Assembly: GCA_964530345.1 (NCBI GenBank)
Contig: CAZGYJ010000148.1
Location: forward strand, 1-6,818
Length of the DNA stretch: 6,818 bases
Source: JALSJK01 sp964530345
Lineage (GTDB): Bacteria; Pseudomonadota; Gammaproteobacteria; Methylococcales; Methylomonadaceae
Direction of reading: 5' to 3'
Positions 1 through 4,927 of this stretch are shown piece after piece; the first letter of the stretch is position 1, and each line of letters opens with the position of its first letter. A model generated the notes under the pieces. It saw only the letters and a program-made list of their open reading frames with translations, was not told the origin of the DNA and did not search any database. The translations under genes and the position numbers were made by a program.

Positions 1-48
1 CACTGATATTGAGTAATTTTAGCTAAATTAAATATTCTGAGTAGTTAC
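1..48 (-). repeat. Partial second copy of the palindromic MITE-like element
   Basis: Bases 29-48 match the 20-base terminal repeat of the complete element at 1073-1233 at 17 of 20 positions and end in the same GTTAC terminus. Bases 2-12 (ACTGATATTGA) are identical to 1198-1208. The match is longest to the reverse complement of that element's left arm (bases 20-48 against 1073-1101, 25 of 29), so this copy is probably in the opposite orientation. The rest lies beyond the window edge. It appears older and more diverged than the downstream copy. Confidence 0.7.
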
Positions 49-113
49 GGGATTTTTTTCCATTTTTATTAAAAGTGTCTAAAGGTTTATTGTGCTGGTA
101 AAAAATTATTTTA

Positions 114-142
114 TTGACAATTAAGACGACCAGTCGTATTGT
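114..142 (+). promoter_or_regulatory. Sigma70-type promoter of the tetR-DUF4242 operon
   Basis: A perfect -35 box TTGACA (114-119) is followed after 17 bases by TATTGT (137-142), which matches the -10 consensus at 4 of 6 positions. The predicted transcription start is about 149, which is also the A of the tetR start codon. The mRNA would therefore have little or no 5' leader. A dyad operator fills the spacer. Based on consensus match only. Confidence 0.6.
123..140. promoter_or_regulatory. TetR-family operator, likely autoregulatory
   Basis: AAGACGACCAGTCGTATT is a near-perfect dyad: ACGAC (126-130) and GTCGT (133-137) flank a central CA, and the outer AA/TT pairs also match. It occupies the spacer and part of the -10 box of the tetR promoter, so a bound dimer would block RNA polymerase. 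A GACCAG/CTGGTC-type core is common in TetR-family operators. The regulator encoded just downstream is the obvious candidate ligand. Confidence 0.65.
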
Positions 143-148
143 GTCATT

Positions 149-745
149 ATGGTTAGAGTAATCAATAAAGAAATTAATCGAGAAAGACTGCTTGACCAAG
201 GAGTCATAATGTTGATGGATAAGGGCTTTCATGGCACTGGGTTACAGGCAATTCTGGATGCAGTTAAAATTCCTAAAGGGTCTTTTTACAACTATTTTGA
301 AAACAAAGAAGCTTATTGTGCTGAAGTGATCAAACATTACATTGAACCCTTCATTGTTCAGTTGCAAAGTCATTTACAAAAACCGGGCGTGGATGCATTA
401 ACTGGGCTGAAAAATTATTTCTATGAATTGATCGATGAACTTGAAAAGAATCAGTTCAAAGGGGGGTGTTTGCTGGGAAATTTAATGGGCGAATTAGGCG
501 ATACCAGTGAAATTTGCAGATTATCGTTACAAGAGGCTGTTAATCGTTATCGTAATTTGATTATGCAGGGGTTATTAAAAGCACAGCAGGAGGGAACCGT
601 TAGAAATGATTTGGCTGCAGAAAGTATGGCAGATTTACTGGTTGATACTTGGCAAGGCGTATTATTAAGAATGAAGATTGAGAAGTCGATCATTCCATTA
701 CAAAGTTGTTGTGACAATTTGTTGAGTGGTTATTTTGAAGCTTGA
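149..745 (+). CDS. TetR/AcrR-family transcriptional repressor, NemR/AcuR-like
   Basis: A one-component repressor of 198 residues, the usual TetR size. The N-terminal helix-turn-helix spans about residues 10-55; its recognition region includes IPKGSFYNYFENKEAY (41-56), a typical TetR signature. The C-terminal ligand-binding and dimer domain carries GGCLLGN (105-111) and LLRMKIEKS (172-180). These align with the parts of E. coli NemR that hold Cys106 and Lys175, the pair that senses reactive chlorine species and electrophiles; here they would be Cys107 and Lys176. Other cysteines are 57, 123, 187 and 188. ATG 149 is the only ordinary start, because an in-frame TAA lies at 122-124 and no other ATG, GTG or TTG lies between. 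There is no Shine-Dalgarno sequence. It is probably autoregulated through the dyad at 123-140 and co-transcribed with the DUF4242 gene 22 bases downstream. The effector is unknown; an aldehyde or other electrophile is inference. Confidence 0.9.
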   Translation: MVRVINKEINRERLLDQGVIMLMDKGFHGTGLQAILDAVKIPKGSFYNYFENKEAYCAEVIKHYIEPFIVQLQSHLQKPGVDALTGLKNYFYELIDELEKNQFKGGCLLGNLMGELGDTSEICRLSLQEAVNRYRNLIMQGLLKAQQEGTVRNDLAAESMADLLVDTWQGVLLRMKIEKSIIPLQSCCDNLLSGYFEA

Positions 746-758
746 ATGAATAAACTGT

Positions 759-762
759 GAGG
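759..762 (+). promoter_or_regulatory. Ribosome binding site fixing the start of the DUF4242 gene
   Basis: GAGG, within TGAGGTGG, lies 5 bases before ATG 768. An in-frame GTG at 762 overlaps this site, so it cannot be the real start. This makes ATG 768 the start codon. Confidence 0.75.
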
Positions 763-767
763 TGGTT

Positions 768-1040
768 ATGCCAAAATTTATAATTGAACGTGAGATTGAA
801 GGAGCCGGAAAACTTTCACAATCTGAATTACAAGGTATTTCGCAAAAATCTTGTTCTGTACTCAACAGCATCGGTCCACAGATACAATGGCTGGAAAGTT
901 ACGTCACCAATGACAAAATTTATTGCGTTTATATTGCTCCTGATGAACAAACAATTCGTCAGCATGCTGAGCAAGGTGGTTTTCCGGCAAATCGTATTGA
1001 GGAAATAAAAACCATTATTGATCCAACTACGGCTGAATAA
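768..1040 (+). CDS. DUF4242 family small protein (SCO4226-like)
   Basis: A 90-residue cytoplasmic protein with no signal peptide or membrane segment. The start MPKFIIEREIEGAGKLS, the middle SYVTNDKIYCVYIAPDE (44-60), HAEQGGFPANRI (66-77) and the end IDPTTAE are typical of DUF4242, so the family call is firm and the gene looks intact and full length. The fold is a ferredoxin-like alpha/beta barrel. A Streptomyces member, SCO4226, has been described as nickel-binding, but the role in proteobacteria is not established. Candidate metal or thiol residues are Cys29, Cys53 and His66. It follows tetR by 22 bases with its own ribosome binding site and is probably in the same mRNA, so it is the nearest candidate target of that repressor. 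No clear terminator follows; only an AT-rich stretch precedes the MITE. Confidence 0.88.
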   Translation: MPKFIIEREIEGAGKLSQSELQGISQKSCSVLNSIGPQIQWLESYVTNDKIYCVYIAPDEQTIRQHAEQGGFPANRIEEIKTIIDPTTAE

Positions 1041-1064
1041 TAGGTTTTTGTCAAAAAAAGGAAG

Positions 1065-1072
1065 GATTATTT
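1065..1072. repeat. Target site duplication, left copy
   Basis: GATTATTT directly abuts the left end of the MITE-like element and is identical to 1234-1241 on its right side. An exact 8-base direct repeat at both borders is the mark of transposase-mediated insertion. Confidence 0.8.
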
Positions 1073-1092
1073 GTAACTATTCAGCGTATTTA
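1073..1092 (+). repeat. Left terminal inverted repeat of the MITE
   Basis: GTAACTATTCAGCGTATTTA is the exact reverse complement of 1214-1233. The target duplication abuts its outer end. Confidence 0.85.
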
Positions 1093-1213
1093 ATTTAACT
1101 AAACTTTAAATATCAGTAGCTTATGGAATAAGTGTGTGTCATGGATGACGCAATCAAGCCTACACGGACGTATTTACGGCGTCTTCTGGGATAAGTTACT
1201 GATATTGAAACTA

Positions 1214-1233
1214 TAAATACGCTGAATAGTTAC
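1214..1233 (-). repeat. Right terminal inverted repeat of the MITE
   Basis: This is the exact reverse complement of 1073-1092, and the window-start copy shares 17 of its 20 bases. A ten-base gap distinguishes the inner part of this arm from the left arm. Confidence 0.85.
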
Positions 1234-1241
1234 GATTATTT
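1234..1241. repeat. Target site duplication, right copy
   Basis: GATTATTT is identical to 1065-1072 and immediately follows the right end of the MITE-like element. Confidence 0.8.
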
Positions 1242-1254
1242 TAGACCAGGAAGA

Positions 1255-1282
1255 TGCAATATTTTGAAACCAGAGTATTGCA
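1255..1282. promoter_or_regulatory. Dyad in the mtoX upstream region, possible operator
   Basis: TGCAATA (1255-1261) and TATTGCA (1276-1282) are a perfect 7-base inverted repeat with a 14-base spacer. The centre-to-centre distance of 21 bases, two helical turns, would suit a dimeric regulator. It lies about 120 bases before the mtoX start. No convincing -35/-10 pair was found near it, so the mtoX promoter remains unplaced. Confidence 0.35.
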
Positions 1283-1323
1283 GTAAAACAGTTTTAATTC
1301 AAAGTGATGAATTGGAATGTTAG

Positions 1324-1367
1324 ATGCCAAACAATGCGAATGATACAACTCGGCATTAGACGTTTGG
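1324..1367 (+). promoter_or_regulatory. Possible structured leader upstream of mtoX
   Basis: Two overlapping pairings are possible. ATGCC (1324-1328) pairs with GGCAT (1352-1356). Alternatively CCAAAC (1327-1332) and AATGC (1333-1337) pair with GCATT (1353-1357) and GTTTGG (1362-1367), leaving a 4-base bulge. The two cannot form together. This may be a regulatory leader or a chance dyad; no known riboswitch class was recognised. Confidence 0.25.
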
Positions 1368-1388
1368 ATAAATGATAACTATAAAATG

Positions 1389-1396
1389 AGAAGTGA
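1389..1396 (+). promoter_or_regulatory. Probable ribosome binding site of mtoX
   Basis: AGAAGTGA matches GGAGGTGA at 6 of 8 positions and lies 4 bases before ATG 1401. The in-frame ATG at 1386 has no such site upstream, so 1401 is preferred. Confidence 0.5.
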
Positions 1397-1400
1397 AAAC

Positions 1401-2798
1401 ATGAAAGATATCTTACAAAAATTAACCCAAGTTGCTTCAGCTTGGGTTGCAACCGGTTTAGTCTCTTTAATTACGTTTATTTTGCTAAATTTAGGTATGG
1501 CAACAGTGCAGGCAGATGAAACCTGTATGTCGCCCTATATGGCAAAAATTGTTGGACAAGAAGACTATGTTTATATCTGGACATTGGGTATGGAGGGACT
1601 CGGTGACGAACAAGATAAGCTGGTTACTGTTGATGTTAATCCTGCTTCATCTTCCTATGGTAAAGTCATTAATACTTTGTCAGTAGGAGGGCGAAATGAA
1701 GCGCATCATTCCGGTTTTACCGATGACCGAAACTATCTATGGGCAGGTGGCCTTGATACTAATAAAATTTTTATTTTTGATGTCCATACTGATCCTGCCA
1801 AACCAAGTTTGCATAAAATAGTCACTAATTTTACAGCCAAAAGCGGTGGAGTAGTTGGTCCTCATACCATGTATGCTTTGCCTGGAAGAATGATGATAAC
1901 AGGGCTTTCCAATAACAAAGATCATGGCGGGCGTACTGCATTGGTCGAATATACTAACGAAGGCGAATATATTTCAACGCATTGGATGCCAACAGATAGC
2001 AATTTAAACGGAGCGGTTAAAACTGGGAAATATGCCGATGGATATGGATATGATGTCCGTGCGCTACCACGTCGGAACGTGATGCTGACCTCTTCTTTTA
2101 CTGGATGGTCAAATTACATGATGGATTTTGGTAAGATGTTAAAAGATCCAGAAGCTATGAAACGTTTTGGTAATACCGTGGTCCTTTGGAATTTGCACAC
2201 CAGGCAACCAAAGAAAGTATTTGATGTTCCGGGAGCGCCGCTGGAAATTCGTTGTGCATGGGATCCAAATCATAATTATTGTTTTACCACTACTGCATTG
2301 ACATCTAAAATCTGGCTGATTTATGAAGATGACAAAGGCGTCTGGAATGCAAAAGAAGTTGCTGATATTGGTGATCCATCCAAGATTCCATTGCCTGTTG
2401 ATATCTCGATTCAAAGTAATGACAACATGTTATGGGTTAATACCTTTATGGATGGAATGACACGCGGGTTTGATATTTCTGATCCATTCAATCCCAAACA
2501 GATTTATAGCGAGAAGATTGCTTCTCAAGTCAACATGGTATCTTCCAGTTGGGATGGCAAACGCCTTTATTACACATCCTCATTATTGGCAAACTGGGAT
2601 AAAAAAGGGAAGGATAATGAACAGTTCTTTAAAAGCTATCACTGGGATGGCAAAAAGCTGACCAAGAAATTCTCCATCGATTTTATTAAAGAAAAGCTAG
2701 GAAGGCCACATCAAATGCGCTTTGGCGCCAAATCTCTGTATGCTAAAAAACAGCAGGATGGTTCAAAAGATATCCTTAGTCTTTTAACCAAAAAATAA
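1401..2798 (+). CDS. mtoX: Methanethiol oxidase, SBP56/selenium-binding protein family
   Basis: A periplasmic copper enzyme that oxidises methanethiol with O2 to formaldehyde, H2S and H2O2 (known for Hyphomicrobium MtoX). The product is 465 residues from ATG 1401, or 470 from ATG 1386. A signal peptide has a hydrophobic core at about 15-34 and a likely cut after VQA (residue 38), giving mature DETCMSPYMAKIVGQE. Along the beta-propeller I see family motifs that also occur in human SELENBP1: EAHHSG (100-105), GPHTM (153-157), YDVRALPRRNVM (217-228), APLEIRC (279-285), DISDPFNP (358-365), DGKRLYYTSSL (385-395) and RPHQMRFG (435-442). The conserved histidines, including the HH pair and those in GPH and RPH, are candidate copper ligands. 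Length is typical for the family and the frame is intact. A terminator-like hairpin and 78 bases separate it from the SCO1-MauG fusion gene, its presumed maturation partner. The substrate is inferred from family and neighbourhood. Confidence 0.9.
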   Translation: MKDILQKLTQVASAWVATGLVSLITFILLNLGMATVQADETCMSPYMAKIVGQEDYVYIWTLGMEGLGDEQDKLVTVDVNPASSSYGKVINTLSVGGRNEAHHSGFTDDRNYLWAGGLDTNKIFIFDVHTDPAKPSLHKIVTNFTAKSGGVVGPHTMYALPGRMMITGLSNNKDHGGRTALVEYTNEGEYISTHWMPTDSNLNGAVKTGKYADGYGYDVRALPRRNVMLTSSFTGWSNYMMDFGKMLKDPEAMKRFGNTVVLWNLHTRQPKKVFDVPGAPLEIRCAWDPNHNYCFTTTALTSKIWLIYEDDKGVWNAKEVADIGDPSKIPLPVDISIQSNDNMLWVNTFMDGMTRGFDISDPFNPKQIYSEKIASQVNMVSSSWDGKRLYYTSSLLANWDKKGKDNEQFFKSYHWDGKKLTKKFSIDFIKEKLGRPHQMRFGAKSLYAKKQQDGSKDILSLLTKK

Positions 2799-2809
2799 TC
2801 CTTTCACAG

Positions 2810-2847
2810 CCTGTTCAAGAACAATAGATTTTGAACAGGTATTTTTT
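2810..2847 (+). terminator. Intrinsic terminator or attenuator after mtoX
   Basis: CCTGTTCAA (2810-2818) pairs perfectly with TTGAACAGG (2831-2839) around a 12-base loop and is followed by TATTTTTT (2840-2847). It starts 11 bases after the mtoX stop codon. Because the fusion gene lies just downstream with no obvious promoter, partial read-through, giving less fusion protein than oxidase, is a reasonable inference. Confidence 0.7.
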
Positions 2848-2850
2848 GCC

Positions 2851-2875
2851 ACGGATGGTAATTTTTGTCATCCGT
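2851..2875 (+). promoter_or_regulatory. Hairpin masking the translation start of the fusion gene
   Basis: ACGGATG (2851-2857) and CATCCGT (2869-2875) are a perfect 7-base inverted repeat with an 11-base loop, ending one base before ATG 2877. The only SD-like bases, GGATGG (2853-2858), are mostly in the 5' arm, and an in-frame TTG (2865) is in the loop. The hairpin could limit translation initiation. It is short, and no ligand or partner is evident. Confidence 0.4.
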
Positions 2876-2876
2876 T

Positions 2877-4829
2877 ATGCTAAATTTCAATCTAATTAAA
2901 TTACTCTTCCAGCTGGTTTTCTCAGCGACACTGTTGACGGGCAATTGTTTGGCCGACAAGTTAAAAACTTCAAATACCGATAACACGATTCTGGCTCCAG
3001 GATATGGTCCACTGGCTTTTACCGCACCTCCTCCCGGCACCTATCAATTACCCGTTCTAGGAGAAGCAGCGGATGGCAAGGTACTTGATATTCATGGTAA
3101 TGAAATAAGCTTGAGCCAGTTGATGAAAGATAAAGTGACGGTATTAAGTTTTATTTATTCAAGTTGCAATGATGTTAATGGTTGTCCTTTGGCAACATCT
3201 GTCTTACATCGTGTTAAATCGAGAATGGATAAAGAAGCAAATATTACAAAAAAAGTGCGTTTGCTTACCTTGAGTTTTAATCCTGAATACGATACTCCAG
3301 AAGTGATGAAGCAATACGCAAAAGGTTTTCAAGAAGGAAATCTGGATTGGCTTTTCTTAACGACAAATTCAGAAGCGGAACTTGAGCCAATTCTGAAAAA
3401 TTATCATCAAACAAGCAATAAAATCTATGATGAGAACGGTGATTTTACTGGAACGTTTTCACATATCTTACGGGTATTTTTGATTGATCCCCAAAGAAAC
3501 ATTCGAAATATTTATAGTGTCTCTTTTTTGCATGCTGATACTCTCATTAATGATATTAAAACATTGTTGCTTGAACAGCCAGAAAACAACACTGATTCAT
3601 TAAAAGAACAAGCTAATTTAAAACCTGGAAGTAAAGTGGCAACTCGTATTGATCCACTTTATCAGGCGGGAGATCATAAAACTGGCTATGAGGATGTGGA
3701 TTACAAAACCCAATCCGTTGATTTATCCAGTAGGACAGGCCAGGAAATTGATTTGTTGCAATATGTCAAAAAACCACCTTTAGGGTTACCTGAAGTGCCT
3801 ATACCCAATGATAATCACCTTACCCAGGAAAAAATTCAGCTAGGAAAGAAGTTATTTTTTGACCGTCGCTTGTCATTAAATAATACTTTTTCATGCGCTA
3901 TGTGCCATATTCCTGAGCAGGGTTTCAGCAGTAATGAAATGGCTACAGCAGTGGGTATTGAAGGGCGGACGGTCAGACGAAATTCGCCAACTTTGTATAA
4001 TGTTGGCTACGCAAAATTACTGTTTCACGATGGTCGTGAAAATACGCTTGAGCAACAAGTGTGGGGGCCATTTCTTGCGCATAACGAAATGGGAAACCCA
4101 TCAGTTGGTTTTGTCATTGATAAAATTGAAGCCAGTCACGATTACGATGGGCTTTTTAACAAGGTATTTGGTCGTGACCCAAGTATGGAAACCATTGGTA
4201 TGGCGATTGCCAGCTATGAGCGAAGCTTGAATTCTGCAAACTCAGATTTTGATCTGTGGTTTTACGGAAAACGGCAAAGTCTTTCCAAGTCTGCCAAACG
4301 AGGCTTTAGTCTATTTAATGGTAAGGCAGCATGCAGCCGTTGCCACTTAATAAATAAGGAATATGCTTTGTTTACGGATAATCAGTTACATAATACCGGT
4401 ATTGGGTATCAGCAGGCGATGCAAAAAGAATCAGGAAAATTACGTGTTCAGGTGGCGCCCGGTATTTTTGTTGAAGTTGACAATGAGATTATCGGTAGTG
4501 TTTCTGAACGAAAACCGAATGATTTAGGACGCTATGAAGTGACGCAGAATCCCGATGACCGATGGAAATATAAAACCCCAAGCTTACGAAATATCGCTTT
4601 AACCGCGCCTTATATGCATAATGGTGCGCTTACAACATTGAAGCAGGTGATAGAGTTTTACAATCAAGGTGGTGTTGTGAATGAAAACCTGGATCCTTTA
4701 ATCAAGCCGCTGGGTTTATCAGAGCAGGAAATGAATGATTTGGTTGAGTTTCTCAAATCCTTAACAGGCGATAATGTTTCACAGCTGGTTTCAGATGCAT
4801 TTGCTGCATCAGTCGGAGAAATGCATTAA
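2877..4829 (+). CDS. SCO1/SenC-MauG (di-haem peroxidase) fusion protein, putative MtoX maturation factor
   Basis: A 650-residue periplasmic protein with two complete modules. A signal peptide (residues 1 to about 26, cut near CLA-D) has no lipobox. Residues about 45-230 form a SCO1/SenC thioredoxin-fold copper-chaperone domain with Cys97 and Cys103-Pro in a CX5CP arrangement (SCO1 is usually CX3CP) and the conserved copper-ligand His196 in FSHILRVFLIDP. A linker of about 60 residues follows. Residues about 295-636 form a MauG/cytochrome c peroxidase domain with haem sites CAMCH (340-344) and CSRCH (486-490), FHDGR (383-387) and TPSLRNIALTAPYMHNG (567-583). MauG oxidises a partner protein at high-valent haem; CcpA-type relatives reduce H2O2. 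SCO1/SenC and MauG genes are known neighbours of mtoX, so copper loading and oxidative maturation of MtoX, or disposal of its H2O2, are likely roles. ATG 2877 is preferred over TTG 2865 (four more residues). The reading frame is intact across the junction. Confidence 0.9.
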   Translation: MLNFNLIKLLFQLVFSATLLTGNCLADKLKTSNTDNTILAPGYGPLAFTAPPPGTYQLPVLGEAADGKVLDIHGNEISLSQLMKDKVTVLSFIYSSCNDVNGCPLATSVLHRVKSRMDKEANITKKVRLLTLSFNPEYDTPEVMKQYAKGFQEGNLDWLFLTTNSEAELEPILKNYHQTSNKIYDENGDFTGTFSHILRVFLIDPQRNIRNIYSVSFLHADTLINDIKTLLLEQPENNTDSLKEQANLKPGSKVATRIDPLYQAGDHKTGYEDVDYKTQSVDLSSRTGQEIDLLQYVKKPPLGLPEVPIPNDNHLTQEKIQLGKKLFFDRRLSLNNTFSCAMCHIPEQGFSSNEMATAVGIEGRTVRRNSPTLYNVGYAKLLFHDGRENTLEQQVWGPFLAHNEMGNPSVGFVIDKIEASHDYDGLFNKVFGRDPSMETIGMAIASYERSLNSANSDFDLWFYGKRQSLSKSAKRGFSLFNGKAACSRCHLINKEYALFTDNQLHNTGIGYQQAMQKESGKLRVQVAPGIFVEVDNEIIGSVSERKPNDLGRYEVTQNPDDRWKYKTPSLRNIALTAPYMHNGALTTLKQVIEFYNQGGVVNENLDPLIKPLGLSEQEMNDLVEFLKSLTGDNVSQLVSDAFAASVGEMH

Positions 4830-4840
4830 TTTTGGAGGTG

Positions 4841-4927
4841 GTGAAATTGGATGAGGATGGGGATGAGAAAATCAGTCAGAATGAATTATTCAATATTCTG
4901 AACCTGTTCTCTCATCTGTTCGATTAA
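4841..4927 (+). other. Short frame encoding an EF-hand-like loop, possibly a remnant
   Basis: From GTG 4841 this frame gives 28 residues ending in TAA 4925-4927. They include LDEDGDEKISQNELF, an almost canonical EF-hand calcium loop: Asp at positions 1, 3 and 5, Gly 4, Ile 8, Glu 12; only position 6 (usually Gly) is Glu. The loop codons (4850-4885) lie wholly in the gap between the fusion gene and yicC; the rest runs antisense to the yicC end. GGAGGTG (4834-4840) precedes it and would suit TTG 4847 as a start (8-base gap from GGAGG). The same frame is open back into the 3' end of the fusion gene, so a frameshifted C-terminal extension is another reading. The GATGAG/GATGGG repetition could produce Asp/Glu by chance. 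Confidence 0.3.
4876..4901 (-). terminator. Weak hairpin at the convergent ends of the fusion gene and yicC
   Basis: TCAGAAT (4876-4882) and ATTCTGA (4895-4901) form a perfect 7-base inverted repeat with a 12-base loop that contains the yicC stop codon. On the minus strand it is followed by CTGATTTTCTC, a poor U-tract. It may act as a weak yicC terminator. No better terminator is visible between the two genes. Confidence 0.3.

Larger units (their letters stand above)
1073..1233. mobile_element. 161-bp MITE-like palindromic element, probably IS66-mobilised
   Basis: The element has perfect 20-base terminal inverted repeats (1073-1092 and 1214-1233). A second inner pair, 1110-1124 and 1191-1205, matches at 14 of 15 positions with the mismatch a G:U pair in RNA. 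The core has small hairpins: GTCAT/ATGAC (1138-1149), GACGC/GCGTC (1147-1151 with 1179-1183) and CGTATTTACG (1169-1178). It encodes no protein, so it would depend on a transposase elsewhere. An 8-base target duplication and ends starting GTAA are both features I associate with the IS66 family; that assignment is from memory. A related end lies at 1-48. The core resembles dispersed repeats I recall from methanotroph genomes. It separates the tetR operon from mtoX and could end transcription or supply RNA structure. Without it and one duplication, the gap would be about 170 bp shorter. Confidence 0.82.

Noticed and set aside
23..232. Open frame of 69 codons on the minus strand
   Set aside because: It overlaps the MITE fragment, the tetR promoter and the start of tetR; the product is low-complexity and resembles no family I know.
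1041..1064. Intrinsic terminator after the DUF4242 gene
   Set aside because: The only pairing is between T and A runs with no GC stem, too weak to call.
1073..1233. CRISPR repeat or structured RNA gene
   Set aside because: The inverted termini with an exact target duplication are better explained as a mobile element; there is no regular direct repeat array.
1319..1361. GTTAGAT and ATTAGAC resembling integron attC core sites
   Set aside because: The two core-like heptamers are in direct rather than inverted orientation, and no integrase or cassette is present.
1307..1375. 22-codon ATG frame upstream of mtoX
   Set aside because: No ribosome binding site and no recognisable peptide; it spans the dyad region.
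2877..2960. Possible lipoprotein signal in the fusion protein
   Set aside because: The residues before the cysteine (LLTGNC) do not fit a lipobox; an ordinary signal peptide cut after CLA is more likely.
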